In this document: piece by piece, positions 32,951-42,724 of the stretch | Layout of the letters: each line of letters opens with the position of its first letter | How positions within the stretch are numbered: the stretch's first letter is position 1 | Source of the DNA: an uncultured Clostridia bacterium | GTDB lineage: Bacteria; Bacillota; Peptococcia; Peptococcales; Peptococcaceae | Length of the DNA: 64,000 bases | Assembly (NCBI GenBank): GCA_944391285.1 | Contig: CALXSY010000010.1 | Location: 1-64,000 of the forward strand | Reading direction: 5' to 3' | Program-made: the position numbers and the translations under genes | The notes under the pieces: model-generated | Told to the model about the DNA's origin: nothing | Databases searched by the model: none | The model's input: the letters and a program-made list of their open reading frames with translations, nothing else

Positions 32951-33127
32951 ATGAATAAATGCGATGATTGTGTTTATTATGATTACGATGAAATAGAAGA
33001 TTATTATTACTGCATGGTTAATTTAGACGAGGACGAAATGGCAGACTTTTTAAGCAGCAATACTTCCTCCTGCCCGTATTATCGCTACGGCTATGAGTAT
33101 GAATTAGCTCATAAGCAGGGCTCATAA
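32951..33127 (+). CDS. Small CxxC acidic protein (DUF6472-like)
   Basis: 58 aa, starting at the ATG at 32951, two bases after the coiled-coil gene stops, so probably translationally coupled. The sequence has CDDCVYYDYDEIEDYYYC, then MVNLDEDEMADFL and CPYYR. The pattern Cys-x2-Cys ... Cys ... LDEDEM..FL ... CPYYR is that of a small clostridial family I know as DUF6472, of unknown function. The four Cys could bind a metal. Confidence 0.8.
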   Translation: MNKCDDCVYYDYDEIEDYYYCMVNLDEDEMADFLSSNTSSCPYYRYGYEYELAHKQGS

Positions 33128-33165
33128 GCCAAGACAGAAGCAGATATTATGAAAATATAAAGATT

Positions 33166-33197
33166 AAAAAAGCACTGTGAAAAACAGTGCTTTTTTT
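33166..33197. terminator. Bidirectional terminator
   Basis: AAAAAAGCACTGT/ACAGTGCTTTTTT with loop GAAAA. It serves both the small gene at 32951 and the convergent ABC operon. Confidence 0.9.
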
Positions 33198-33208
33198 GTG
33201 GAGGAAAC

Positions 33209-33886
33209 TTATATATATAGTTTGCCATCGATGATGTGCAGTTCTTTTTCAGCTTGCGCGCCTACATGGGCATCATGGGTAATCATGATAATGGTGTGCC
33301 CTTGGCGGTGCAGTTCTTTAAATAAATTTAACACATCCTCACCGGTTTTGCTGTCTAAGGCACCGGTAGGCTCGTCGGCTAAAAGAATATCCGGCTCCCC
33401 AACCAATGCCCGGGCAATAGAAACTCTTTGCTGCTGACCGCCGGAAAGCTCATTGGGCTTATGGTCCAAACGGTTTTCCAGCCCCAGCATCTGCAAGGTG
33501 TCTTTGGCTGTAGTGATAGCCTGCGAGCGGGGAATGCCGCGGATTAAAAGGGGCAGGATGACGTTTTGCAAAACGTCATATTTATTGATCAGCTGATATT
33601 TTTGGAAAATAAAGCCGATGTGAAGATTGCGCAGCTTGGTCATTTGGCTGTCGGTAGCTTGATGAACTGCTTCTCCGGCCAAAAAATATTCGCCGCTGTC
33701 AGCGGTGTCCATACAGCCCAAAATATTCATCAAAGTGCTTTTACCGCTGCCGGAAGGTCCGCGGACGGCGATAAATTCGCCTTTGTTGACAGTAAGGTTG
33801 ATATCAAAAAGCACCTGCAAACGCTCTTCGCCAAGAGGGTAAAATTTATTGATATTTTTTAATTCAAGCAGTGGCTGCTCACTCAT
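33209..33886 (-). CDS. ABC transporter ATP-binding protein, MacB/LolD type
   Basis: 225 aa. Walker A GPSGSGKST, Q-loop FIFQKYQLI, signature LSGGQQQRVSIARAL, Walker B ILLADEPTGALD and switch His in ITHD are all present. The size and ADEPTGALD motif are typical of MacB/LolD-type ATPases that work with FtsX-like permeases in efflux or lipoprotein transport by mechanotransmission. Last gene of a three-gene minus-strand operon with adaptor and permease. Confidence 0.93.
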   Translation of the reverse strand: MSEQPLLELKNINKFYPLGEERLQVLFDINLTVNKGEFIAVRGPSGSGKSTLMNILGCMDTADSGEYFLAGEAVHQATDSQMTKLRNLHIGFIFQKYQLINKYDVLQNVILPLLIRGIPRSQAITTAKDTLQMLGLENRLDHKPNELSGGQQQRVSIARALVGEPDILLADEPTGALDSKTGEDVLNLFKELHRQGHTIIMITHDAHVGAQAEKELHIIDGKLYI

Positions 33887-33901
33887 TTTTTCACCTTCCT
33901 T

Positions 33902-35239
33902 TTAATCCTGATTCAACGCTTCAATCGGTTTTAAGCTGGCTGCCTGCCAAGCCGGATAAAAGCCAAAGACCGTGCCGGTAAAGACGGCAAAAGCTAAGGC
34001 TAAAACTACATTGAAAGCTGACTGAACAATAGTAGTGCCGAAGGACGAAATCAAGGGAATCAAGGCAAAGCTTAAAAGTATGCCGACGATGCCGCCGAAA
34101 ATACTGATAAAGTTGGCTTCCAAAAGGAACTGCAACAAGATATCCCGCTTGGAACTGCCCAAAGCTTTTAAAAGACCGATTTCCTGTGTTCGCTCTTTAA
34201 CGGTGACAAACAAGACATTCATAATGCCGATACCGCCGACGATAAAAACAATGCTGGCGATGGCAATCAGCATAAATGAAAGAGTGTCGGCAGATTTTTG
34301 ACTGGCAGTGACCTGGGAGCCGGCATCAGTTACGGAAAAGCTGCCGTTGGGATAAATTTCGCTCAATAACTGCTCGATGTTGGCTATAGTAGTGGAAATT
34401 TCGTCCACATCCTGGGCGATAACGATTATATTGGGGCTGTAGCTGTTGCCCATGACATCTTTTTTAGCAGTATTAATAGGAATATAGATACTGCTGTCTA
34501 AATCAACATCACTGACGGTGGAGCCGGTTTGGTTTAAAACCCCGATAACGGTGTATTTTTTGCCGTTGATCAGGATAGTAGAGTCATAAGCGTCAAAAAC
34601 ATTTTCAAAAATATCTACAGCCGTTTGATAACCTAACACTGCAACTCTTTCTAAGTTGTCATTGCTTATATCATCAAAGAATGAACCAAACATCAATTCT
34701 AAGTTAGTTATATCGAAATAGTCAGTGGTAGCACCGACAACATTCATTTCAGCTTCTTCGTCCATAGTGCCGCCGTCAACTGTAGTGGAGGCAGTTGCCA
34801 TTAAGGTCAATTCTTCTATATTAGGCACGAAATAAGATATTTCTTCTAAATCGGTTTCACTAAAGGTCGTGCGCTCAATTCTTTGCTGGCTCTGACCCAT
34901 CATGCCGCCCATCGGAGGCATACTGCCCATGCCGGATGGCATGGAACCTCCGGATCCTCTGGAATTACCGCCGCCCGAGGGCATAGCAACAAAAACCATA
35001 CCTCCCATGCCGCCGCCCATACCTCCGGAGGAAATGCCGCTGTTGTCGCTGATGGTGATGGTGCCGGCATTTAAATTTTTAAATTGCTCGGCAACATCTT
35101 GCTGACCGCCTTGACCTATGCCTATGACAATTACAATAGTTGCCGAGCCGACAATAATGCCTAAGGAAGTCAATAAAACCTTAAAGCGATTGCCGATTAT
35201 ATTGATCCAGACTAAGCGCAGTATTTCTGTAAAAGACAT
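33902..35239 (-). CDS. FtsX/MacB-type ABC permease with Met/Gly-rich loop
   Basis: 445 aa. The first helix (VLLTSLGIIVGSATIVIVIGIGQGG) is followed by a MacB periplasmic core domain, then three C-terminal helices with the FtsX signature (SIVFIVGGIGIMNVLFVTVKERTQEIGLLKALGSSKRDIL). Unlike standard MacB, about 50 residues after helix 1 form a Gly/Met-rich insertion (SGGMGGGMGGMVFVAMPSG, GSMPSGMGSMPPMGGMMGQ) with some ten Met. Such Met clusters can bind Cu(I) or Ag(I), or may be a flexible linker. AAGGCGGTGAG precedes the ATG. Confidence 0.88.
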   Translation of the reverse strand: MSFTEILRLVWINIIGNRFKVLLTSLGIIVGSATIVIVIGIGQGGQQDVAEQFKNLNAGTITISDNSGISSGGMGGGMGGMVFVAMPSGGGNSRGSGGSMPSGMGSMPPMGGMMGQSQQRIERTTFSETDLEEISYFVPNIEELTLMATASTTVDGGTMDEEAEMNVVGATTDYFDITNLELMFGSFFDDISNDNLERVAVLGYQTAVDIFENVFDAYDSTILINGKKYTVIGVLNQTGSTVSDVDLDSSIYIPINTAKKDVMGNSYSPNIIVIAQDVDEISTTIANIEQLLSEIYPNGSFSVTDAGSQVTASQKSADTLSFMLIAIASIVFIVGGIGIMNVLFVTVKERTQEIGLLKALGSSKRDILLQFLLEANFISIFGGIVGILLSFALIPLISSFGTTIVQSAFNVVLALAFAVFTGTVFGFYPAWQAASLKPIEALNQD

Positions 35240-35254
35240 TTTCTCACCGCCTTA

Positions 35255-37222
35255 TTATTGCATAACCATGACTTGAGGTGCATTATCGCCGGACTTTTCG
35301 CCTGAGGAAGAGGGCATGGGGGAGCTTTCGCTATTTTTGCTATTGGTTGAAGTATTGATCTGGCTTTCGATTAAAATAGTTTCGCCTTCACTCAAACCGG
35401 AGGTAACCTCAACATTGGAACCGTCGGTAAAGCCGGTAGTAATTTCTCTGATTTCCGTGCTGCCGTCTTCTTTCTGCACTTTAACGGTAGATTTACCGTT
35501 TTCATCGGTGCTGATAGCCCGGCTGGAGATATAAAGCACATCCTGCACGCGGTCGGTGACTAATTCGACACTGCAGCTCATGCCGTCATAGATATCTTCT
35601 AAGCCTTCGGCGGCTACATTGACTGTGACCTCATAGGTGGTAGTAGCAGCTCCGGCACGGAAAGCAGTAATGCTGATAGCATTGACCTTGCCTTCAAAAG
35701 TTACATCAGGCATTGAGTCGAAAGTTACTAAAGCTAATTGGTCTAAGGAAATATCGGCAATATCATCCTCGTCAAAGGTCAGGAAAATATTAATTTCATC
35801 GCTTTCAGCAATGGTGATATAGGCTTCCAATAAGCTTACTTCATCGCCCTCACTAAAGCTAATGTTGGTGATAAGTCCATCGGTAGGGGATAGAAGCTGA
35901 TTGCCGTCCAAAGAAGAATTGAGCTTATTAACGGCGGCGGCTAAAGTATCAACTTGGTTTTGCGCCGTTAAGATGTTTAATTCCAGCTCATTTAAGGTCG
36001 AAGAATAGTTTAATTCAGCTGTTTCACCGGTAGTTTGATTTTTTTCCATTTCGTTCAAAGCTGTTTGAACATTCATATCATAATTCATTTCGTAGTTTTC
36101 TAAAGTCAATTTGTCATTGGCTAAGGTCAATTCCATATTTTGCAGCTTGCGCAGCAAATCGTCTTTACCGTCAGAGCCGAAAAGCTCATTGTAATCGGAT
36201 TGGTACTCATCATAGATTTCTTTGGCTTCATCATAGGCATCTTCCGCCGCTTCTAAACGATCTTCGAAAGAAGTGTATTCGTTATAAATATCACGGTATT
36301 TATTGATATAATCAATGGCGGTGTTAAGCTGATCTGCTAAGGAAATATAGGTGTTTTGGGAGCTGGTGATGGCTTGGGAATAGGATTGGTATAGTTCATC
36401 GGAAGGATCCATGCTTTCATAGCGGGAGTTTAGATAGTCTAAGTTGGTGGAAGCTTCGGTAACTTCTTCAGCCCATTCATCAATGTTGTTTTTATAATTG
36501 GTGTAGGTGTTGTACTCAGTATCGTAATCTTCTTTATAATCATCAAAGGCTTCCTGCGTGCTCTCCAAGGTATCTTCAGCCTGTTCCATAATCAGCTCAA
36601 AGGATTGCAAAACAGCAGTACGTTCGTCATAAGTGTTGTAAAGGGTCTGATAGTTGGCTAAATCCTCTTCGTCTTCAGAAACCTTTTGGCGGTAGGAAGC
36701 CAAGGTATTGTCTATTTCGGTAACGGCATTATTATAAATCTGTTCAGCCAATTCACCGGTTGATTTATCACTATCCATGGTGGCTTCAGCTTCGATAGCG
36801 CCTAATTGCTGCTGAATTTCAGCCTGCTCCAATTTTAGAAGGGCTGAATTATATTCATTTTCCAAAGTATTGCGGGCAGTGTTTAAGGATGTTTCATCGA
36901 TAGAAAAAAGCGGCTGACCTTTAGTTACTCTTTCGCCGGCTCTGACATAGATATCATCAATAATAACATCTAAATCTAAACGGCTGTCATCAATCTCCAA
37001 ATCAATGTCTAATTGGGTAGAAACGGTATTGACTGAGGCACTGCCGGTTTCGGACAAGCCTTGGACAATATCGCCCCGAGTAACGGTTGCCTGACGAGAC
37101 AGAGTATTGGTAGATGGTTCGTCAGATTTCTGGGCAGCAAAGGTTACTGCACTCACAATAATTGCTAAAAGCACCACGACTGCAATAATAATGCGTTTTT
37201 TAGGGGTGGCAAAAAATTTCAT
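35255..37222 (-). CDS. MacA/HlyD-type efflux adaptor with very long coiled coil
   Basis: 655 aa, far longer than usual MacA (about 370). An N-terminal membrane anchor (RIIIAVVVLLAIIVSAVTFAA), a split lipoyl/barrel region (IDDIYVRAGERVTKGQPLFSIDE at the start, LLSPTDGLITNISFSEGDEVSLLEAYITIAE later) and a C-terminal membrane-proximal domain (VLYISSRAISTDENGKSTVKVQ...TSGLSEGETILIESQ) define the family. Between the lipoyl halves lies about 330 residues of Glu/Asp/Tyr-rich coiled coil. In a single-membrane cell such a hairpin would reach through the wall. AAAAGGAGAATACTT precedes the ATG. First gene of the operon. Confidence 0.88.
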   Translation of the reverse strand: MKFFATPKKRIIIAVVVLLAIIVSAVTFAAQKSDEPSTNTLSRQATVTRGDIVQGLSETGSASVNTVSTQLDIDLEIDDSRLDLDVIIDDIYVRAGERVTKGQPLFSIDETSLNTARNTLENEYNSALLKLEQAEIQQQLGAIEAEATMDSDKSTGELAEQIYNNAVTEIDNTLASYRQKVSEDEEDLANYQTLYNTYDERTAVLQSFELIMEQAEDTLESTQEAFDDYKEDYDTEYNTYTNYKNNIDEWAEEVTEASTNLDYLNSRYESMDPSDELYQSYSQAITSSQNTYISLADQLNTAIDYINKYRDIYNEYTSFEDRLEAAEDAYDEAKEIYDEYQSDYNELFGSDGKDDLLRKLQNMELTLANDKLTLENYEMNYDMNVQTALNEMEKNQTTGETAELNYSSTLNELELNILTAQNQVDTLAAAVNKLNSSLDGNQLLSPTDGLITNISFSEGDEVSLLEAYITIAESDEINIFLTFDEDDIADISLDQLALVTFDSMPDVTFEGKVNAISITAFRAGAATTTYEVTVNVAAEGLEDIYDGMSCSVELVTDRVQDVLYISSRAISTDENGKSTVKVQKEDGSTEIREITTGFTDGSNVEVTSGLSEGETILIESQINTSTNSKNSESSPMPSSSGEKSGDNAPQVMVMQ

Positions 37223-37340
37223 AAGTATTCTCCTTTTCTGAGCTTAGTATTGGTTTAAAGTCAGTATAAACTATGAATGTGTGCAAATTATGAAGAAAAG
37301 GTAAATATTGTATCAAGATAAAGTGATGGATTTGTGAAGA

Positions 37341-37373
37341 AAAAATCCCTTTGGAATTATTTGTCCAAAGGGA
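37341..37373 (-). terminator. Terminator of rqcH
   Basis: TCCCTTTGGA/TCCAAAGGGA, a 10-bp stem followed on the minus strand by a T run. Confidence 0.85.
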
Positions 37374-37383
37374 GTGCAAAATG

Positions 37384-39150
37384 CTATTTTTTGCCGTATT
37401 GTTCGATAATTTCTTCGTCAGGAGTGATGTAAATAGTTTTTTGATTATCATAAATTACCATGCCTGGCTTGGCGCCGTTGGGTTTGCGCACATATTTGCG
37501 CAAAGTATAGTCAATTGGCACCAAAGATGAGCTGCGTCCTTTGCTGAAATAAGCGGCAAAGTTGGCGGCTAAATCCAAAATATTTTTGGGAATATTTTCT
37601 CCAGCTTTAGGCGGGCGAATGATGACATGGGAGCCGGGCATGTCCTTGGCATGCAGCCAAGTATCGGTAATACGGGCAATTTTTAAGGTTAAGTAATCAT
37701 TTTGCATATTGTTTTTGCCGATTAAAATTTCGTAACCGTCCTTTTCAATCTTGCTGATCTGGCGGGTGGGTTCGTTTTTGGAAAACTTATTTTTTTTGTG
37801 AAAATGCGCCTTCACATAACCGGCGCTTTCTAATTCGGAGCGGATATCGGCGAAATCCTCTAAGCTTTGAGCGTTGTCAATGGAAGAAGAGATGCTCTCC
37901 AAATAAGCCAATTCTTCTTGAGATAACAAAAGCTGTTCCTGGGCTTTTTGGGCGCCGATTTTGGCTTTATTGTAGCGTTTAAAATAGCTTTGGGCATTTT
38001 CCGAAGGAGAAAGATGCGCCTTTAAAGGAATCTCGATAGTAGGCTGATTTTCATCGTAATAATCAATAACTTGAGCTGTTTCACCTTGTTTGAGCCGGTA
38101 AAGATTGGCGGTGATTAGTTCGCCGTAGCGTTTGTAAACAGCGGCGTGCTCAGCCTCGTCAATAGTTTCCCTTTGCAGGGCGATTTTGCGCTCACAGCGC
38201 TCGGTTTCACGCTGCAAAATGTGCTTTAATTCGGTGCGCTTTTGTTTGATGATGTCAGCGCGTTCCTTAGTGCCGATAAAATCCTCCAAAAGCAAGCTCA
38301 TGTTAGGATAACTTTTTTGCTCCTTATCAGCAAACTGCCTTAATTCAAAGGGAGCAAAGGCAAAGGGTTTGTGCTCGTCTTTAACTAAAGTAGGCTGCCA
38401 ATGATGATTAAGAATAATATCTTTAAAGGCTAAGATTTCCTGCCAGATTTTCAGATATTCGTATTCGCCGAAAAACTGAGAGCTTGCCTCGCCGTCAATT
38501 TCTGCCCGATAGAGCAGTTCCCGCACCGACTGGGGACCAAAACCGGCTAAATGCTTGAGCAATACCTTTTCAAGGCGCATTTCACCGTCAGCTGCAAACC
38601 AATCTAAAAATTCTTCATAAGCTAAATCTTCAATTGCCGTTTTTTCCTGCGGCGGCGGAGCCACATAGCTTAGTCCTGGCATTATCTGCCGATAGCGGTT
38701 GTCTTCTACGCCTAAACGGCGGATTGCATCTAAAATGATGCCGTTTTGCGGATTGACTAAGATGATATTGCTGTGCTTGCCCATAAATTCGCCGATTAAA
38801 ACTTTGGTTGAAAGCTCGCCCAACTCATCATAGCCTTGGGCGGTGATTTGAATAATGCGCTCATAAGCCACTTGCTTAACGGATAAAATTTTAGCATTCT
38901 CCAAATACTTGCGCAGGACCATGCAGAAAAGGGGCGGCTGCGGCAGGGTGGTTTTGCTTTGGCTGATTAAGCTTGAATGGGCGCTTTGCGGATGCGCCGA
39001 AAGAAAGAGCCGCTGGTTTTTGCCCCGGGCACGGATAGTTAAAAGGATAGATTGATTGTCGACTTGCTGGATTTTGTCGATGCGGCCATCGGCTAATGTA
39101 TCATCAAGCTCCTCGGATAGTGCTCTCAGAGCTAAAGCGTCTAATGACAT
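37384..39150 (-). CDS. rqcH: RqcH/NFACT-family ribosome quality control factor
   Basis: 588 aa, full family length. The N-terminal NFACT-N domain is clear (MSLDALALRALSEELDDTLADGRIDKIQQ, TTLPQPPLFCMVLRKYLEN, EFMGKHSNIILV, DAIRRLGVEDNRYRQIMPG). A coiled-coil arm (about 270-450) follows, and the C-terminal NFACT-R domain (GKNNMQNDYLTLKIARITDTWLHAKDMPGSHVIIR) completes it. It binds stalled 50S subunits and directs Ala tailing of nascent chains; older names are FbpA and YloA. AAGGAGGAAATCAAG precedes the ATG. Divergent from a YloB-type Ca2+ ATPase; yloA and yloB are neighbours in B. subtilis too. Confidence 0.95.
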   Translation of the reverse strand: MSLDALALRALSEELDDTLADGRIDKIQQVDNQSILLTIRARGKNQRLFLSAHPQSAHSSLISQSKTTLPQPPLFCMVLRKYLENAKILSVKQVAYERIIQITAQGYDELGELSTKVLIGEFMGKHSNIILVNPQNGIILDAIRRLGVEDNRYRQIMPGLSYVAPPPQEKTAIEDLAYEEFLDWFAADGEMRLEKVLLKHLAGFGPQSVRELLYRAEIDGEASSQFFGEYEYLKIWQEILAFKDIILNHHWQPTLVKDEHKPFAFAPFELRQFADKEQKSYPNMSLLLEDFIGTKERADIIKQKRTELKHILQRETERCERKIALQRETIDEAEHAAVYKRYGELITANLYRLKQGETAQVIDYYDENQPTIEIPLKAHLSPSENAQSYFKRYNKAKIGAQKAQEQLLLSQEELAYLESISSSIDNAQSLEDFADIRSELESAGYVKAHFHKKNKFSKNEPTRQISKIEKDGYEILIGKNNMQNDYLTLKIARITDTWLHAKDMPGSHVIIRPPKAGENIPKNILDLAANFAAYFSKGRSSSLVPIDYTLRKYVRKPNGAKPGMVIYDNQKTIYITPDEEIIEQYGKK

Positions 39151-39294
39151 CTTGATTTCCTCCTTAAATTACGAAAACTTGCTTTGCAGTTTTTAGTATA
39201 CCACAAAACTAATCTTAATGCTACCTTAAAAATAGGCATGAGTTGGATTTTGTGGACATAAATATAAAAGAAGCAAGAAAGAGGGGGAAAGGAT

Positions 39295-41913
39295 ATGGCA
39301 GCATGGCATGAGCAGTCAGCACAGGAAAGCTGTGAGCAATTAAAAACCAATCCGCTGAAAGGATTAAGACAAAGCGAAGCAAAAAAGCGTTTGGAAAAAA
39401 ACGGAGCCAATATTTTAAACGAGGGCGAAAAAGTACATCCCCTAAAAATGTTTTTAGGGCAATTTTCTGATTTAATGATTATAGTGTTAATATTTGCGGC
39501 AATCATCTCCGCTTTTTTAGGCGAAATAGCCGATGCAGTAACGATCGGTATTATTATCTTAGCCAATGGCATATTAGGCTTTATTCAGGAATATAAGGCG
39601 CAGAAATCCATCGCCGCTTTAAAAAATTTGACCAATCCGGTGGCGGTAGTTAAGCGTAACAGCAGCTGGCAGAGCATAAATGGTGCAGAATTGGTTTTGG
39701 GCGATATCGTAAAAATTACTGCCGGCGATATCGTGCCTGCCGACTTAAGATTATTGGAGTGCAATGCTTTGGAAATCAGCGAAGCGGCATTAAGCGGCGA
39801 ATCGGGAGTAGTTAATAAAGATGCCAATCAGATTTGTGAGGCAAAATGCCCCTTAGCTGAGCGAAGCAATATGGCATACATGGCAACCACAGTGCAAAAC
39901 GGCAGCGGCATCGGCGTAGTGGCGGCAACCGGCATGCACAGCGAGATCGGCAAGATTGCCGGGTTATTGGAAAATACTGAAGATAGTCAAACACCGTTAC
40001 AGAGAAGACTCGCGCATTTGGGCAAATGGCTGGTGCTCTTTTGCTTTTTAGTGGTAGCGGTGGTAGTAGCAGTGGGAATCTATAACGGTGAGGATATTTA
40101 TCAAATGTTTCTTTTGGGTGTTTCCTTAGCCGTAGCGGCTATTCCCGAGGGTTTGCCGGCGGTAGTAACCATTGCTTTAGCTTTGGGCGTGCGGAGAATG
40201 CTGGCAAGGAGAGCCATTATCCGCAAGCTTCCGGCAGTAGAAACCTTGGGCTGTGCTACGGTTATCTGCACCGATAAAACGGGAACCTTGACCGAAAATA
40301 AAATGGTGCCGGTTCTGGTGCAGACACCGATAAATAATTATGAAATAAACTCCGACCAAAGCAAATGGTCTTTGGAGGGCAAATGGCTTTTGCGCTGTGC
40401 TGTCCTCTGCAACAATGCCGCAGAAACCTCTGCCGGCAAAGCCAACCAAACGGAGCAGGCTCTTTTGCGTATGGTGAGCGAGGAAGAATGTGCAAGATTA
40501 AAAGAAAAAAATGTTCGTTTAAGCGAAGATGCCTTTGACAGCAAAAAGAAGATGATGAGTGTTTGCTGTCAAAATGAGAAAGGCGAAAGCCGCTATTTAA
40601 AAGGAGCTCCCGAATACATCTTGGACGAATGTCAATTTTTAATGCTAAACGGCGAGATAAATCCGCTGAGCGACCAATGGCGGGAGCAGATTTTGGAGCA
40701 AAATAAGCATTTGGCGCTGAAAGGCTATCGAGTATTGGCTTTTGCTGCCTCCGGTGAAGAATTAAAGCTGCCGAAAAAATGGTTTGGCAAGAAAGAGGAA
40801 GGGTTAATCTTCTTAGGTCTGGTAGCACTGCAGGATCCTTTGCGCAAAGAAAGCGTAGAAGCGGTAGCTAAATGCCATCAAGCACAGATAAAAGTAGTGA
40901 TGATTACCGGGGATCAGGCGCTGACAGCCAAAAGCATCGCCGCCGAAGCCGGCATTTACCGCAAAGGAGACCGCATCGTCTGCGGCGATGAATTAGCCGA
41001 AATGAGCGAGCGAAACTTGCGCAAAGCGGTGGAGGAAACAAGCGTCTATGCGCGGGTGACACCGGAAGATAAACTGCGCATTGTCAAAGCTTTGCAGCAA
41101 AACGGGCACATTGTCGCCATGAGCGGTGACGGCATTAACGATGCTCCGGCGATAAGTGCGGCAGATATCGGCATTGCCATGGGCATAAACGGCACCGAGG
41201 TCACCAGAGAAGCGGCGGATATGGTTTTAGGCGATGATAATTTTGCCACTATCGTTCAGGCGGTCGAGGAAGGCAGAGGTATTTACAGCAATATCCGCAA
41301 ATTTATCCGCTATCTCTTAGCCTGCAATATCGGTGAGGTTTTAACTATGCTGACAGCGGCATTGTTATTTTTGCCGATGCCTTTACTGCCGATTCAAATC
41401 CTCTGGGTCAATCTGGTAACGGACGGTTTGCCGGCAATGGCATTGGGCGTGGACCAAAAGGAACGGGATTTGATGGACCGCCCGCCCCGCAATCCGAAAG
41501 AAAGTATTTTTGCTCAGGGCTTAGGGCGCAAGATTGCTTTTAGAGGGATTATGATTGCCTTTATCACCTTGTGCGTGTATATTTTAGCCTTCAGCTACTC
41601 CTTCGGCAGCATGGAATATGCCAGAAGTGCGGCATTCACCACTTTGGTAATCTCTCAGTTATGCCATGTCTTTGACTGCCGCTCGGAAAAATATTCGGTG
41701 TTTGAGATTGGTTTTGGCAATAAATATTTGCTCTTAGCAGTAGCCAGCTCCTTATTGATGCAGTTAGCAGTTTTATATGTGCCTTTTTTGCAGGAAATTT
41801 TCCAGACCAAACCTTTGGATATCTTAACTTGGGCGGTGATAATTTTAGCGGCATCTTCAATGAGCATAGCCTTTGGCTTTTACCGCTTGTTTTGCAGAAT
41901 TTGGGAGCGCTGA
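39295..41913 (+). CDS. P2A-type Ca2+-transporting P-type ATPase
   Basis: 872 aa. Actuator motif SGES (168-171), membrane motif PEGLPA (about 284), phosphorylation site DKTGTLT (Asp327), nucleotide site KGAPE, and hinge TGDQ...[11 protein letters not shown] are all in place. The last region has further helices with [14 protein letters not shown], which together with PEGL is diagnostic of SERCA/PMCA-like bacterial calcium pumps such as YloB of B. subtilis. It exports Ca2+ and may feed calcium into sporulation. GAAAGGAT precedes the ATG. Confidence 0.93.
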   Translation: MAAWHEQSAQESCEQLKTNPLKGLRQSEAKKRLEKNGANILNEGEKVHPLKMFLGQFSDLMIIVLIFAAIISAFLGEIADAVTIGIIILANGILGFIQEYKAQKSIAALKNLTNPVAVVKRNSSWQSINGAELVLGDIVKITAGDIVPADLRLLECNALEISEAALSGESGVVNKDANQICEAKCPLAERSNMAYMATTVQNGSGIGVVAATGMHSEIGKIAGLLENTEDSQTPLQRRLAHLGKWLVLFCFLVVAVVVAVGIYNGEDIYQMFLLGVSLAVAAIPEGLPAVVTIALALGVRRMLARRAIIRKLPAVETLGCATVICTDKTGTLTENKMVPVLVQTPINNYEINSDQSKWSLEGKWLLRCAVLCNNAAETSAGKANQTEQALLRMVSEEECARLKEKNVRLSEDAFDSKKKMMSVCCQNEKGESRYLKGAPEYILDECQFLMLNGEINPLSDQWREQILEQNKHLALKGYRVLAFAASGEELKLPKKWFGKKEEGLIFLGLVALQDPLRKESVEAVAKCHQAQIKVVMITGDQALTAKSIAAEAGIYRKGDRIVCGDELAEMSERNLRKAVEETSVYARVTPEDKLRIVKALQQNGHIVAMSGDGINDAPAISAADIGIAMGINGTEVTREAADMVLGDDNFATIVQAVEEGRGIYSNIRKFIRYLLACNIGEVLTMLTAALLFLPMPLLPIQILWVNLVTDGLPAMALGVDQKERDLMDRPPRNPKESIFAQGLGRKIAFRGIMIAFITLCVYILAFSYSFGSMEYARSAAFTTLVISQLCHVFDCRSEKYSVFEIGFGNKYLLLAVASSLLMQLAVLYVPFLQEIFQTKPLDILTWAVIILAASSMSIAFGFYRLFCRIWER

Positions 41914-41922
41914 AAAAAACTC

Positions 41923-41951
41923 TTGACAAGTGGATAAGGCGGTAGTATAAT
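41923..41951 (+). promoter_or_regulatory. Consensus promoter of the T-box operon
   Basis: TTGACA (41923-41928), 17 bases, TATAAT (41946-41951): a perfect SigA promoter. It stands just 3' of the Ca2+ ATPase gene. Confidence 0.9.
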
Positions 41952-41957
41952 AAAGAA

Positions 41958-42216
41958 AATATTTGCCAAAGACTAAGAAAAGAAGGAGTAGCCTTTTAGC
42001 AGCTACCAAGAGAGGGAATGGCGGTGCAAATTCCTTAGGGCTAATTGGTGAAGCAGTCTTGGAGTCAGCGATTGAAACAGCAGTAGATTGGCTCGGGTTT
42101 CTCCCGTTACAGAGAAGCGATATGATAGTATCGGCAGAGTGCGGAGATATCTCCGAATTTAGGTGGTAACACGGTTAATAATCGTCCTAAGTGCTTCGGC
42201 ATTTAGGGCGTTTTTT
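41958..42216 (+). promoter_or_regulatory. T-box riboswitch leader
   Basis: A leader of about 260 bases. The stem I landmarks GAGTAG, CAAGAGAGGGAA, GGTGCAAATTCC and CTTGGAGT occur in the usual order. The T-box AATTTAGGTGGTAACACGG is at 42156-42174, and the terminator CGTCCTAAGTGC/GCATTTAGGGCG with loop TTCG and six Ts is at 42183-42216. Uncharged tRNA binding should let transcription continue into the Lrp and aminotransferase genes. The specifier codon lies a little upstream of CTTGGAGT, within CTAATTGGTGAAGCAG, but I cannot fix which triplet it is, so the amino acid is open. Confidence 0.9.
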
Positions 42217-42241
42217 ATTAATTCTCAAGGAGGAAATGGTA

Positions 42242-42724
42242 ATGAACATGAAATTATTAAAGTTATTAAACAAAAACGCCCGTTATTCTTTGGAAGATTT
42301 GGCGGTAATGCTCGGCGAGAGCGAAGATGAGGTGGCAAAAGAAATAGATCAAATGGAAAAAGACGGCATCATCTGCGGTTATAAACCGGTTATTGACTGG
42401 GAAAAGGTCGACCATGCTTATATTTCCGCTTTGATTGAACTCAAGGTTATTCCCAAAGGCGGTTTAGGCTTTGAAGAAGTGGCTGAACGAGTTATGAAAT
42501 ATCCGGAGGTTGAGTCTGTTTATTTGATGAGCGGCGGTTATGATTTCTGCGTCATCGTTAAGGGCAAAACCTTCCAAGAGGTAGCAATGTTTGTTTCTAA
42601 GGAACTATCAACTATCGACTCAGTTACTTCCACAGCAACTCATTTTATGCTTCGTCGCTATAAAGAAATGGACGTAGATTTATATGGCGGTATGACCGAT
42701 GACAGGGGGAACTTTCTCTTATGA
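42242..42724 (+). CDS. Lrp/AsnC-family regulator
   Basis: 160 aa from the ATG at 42242, which is 8 bases after AAGGAGG. The N-terminal winged helix (LLKLLNKNARYSLEDLAVMLGESEDEVAKEIDQMEKDGIICGYKPVID) and the C-terminal RAM domain (ISALIELKVIP...VESVYLMSGGYDFCVIVKG) are complete. It overlaps the aminotransferase by 4 bases (ATGA) and is expressed under the T-box. It probably senses an amino acid and tunes the same pathway, giving double control. Confidence 0.93.
   Translation: MNMKLLKLLNKNARYSLEDLAVMLGESEDEVAKEIDQMEKDGIICGYKPVIDWEKVDHAYISALIELKVIPKGGLGFEEVAERVMKYPEVESVYLMSGGYDFCVIVKGKTFQEVAMFVSKELSTIDSVTSTATHFMLRRYKEMDVDLYGGMTDDRGNFLL

Noticed and set aside
40262-40828. 188-codon antisense frame inside the Ca2+ ATPase
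   Set aside because: It lies wholly within the ATPase gene on the other strand, has no ribosome site, and its protein is rich in Arg, Ser and Leu like a shadow frame.
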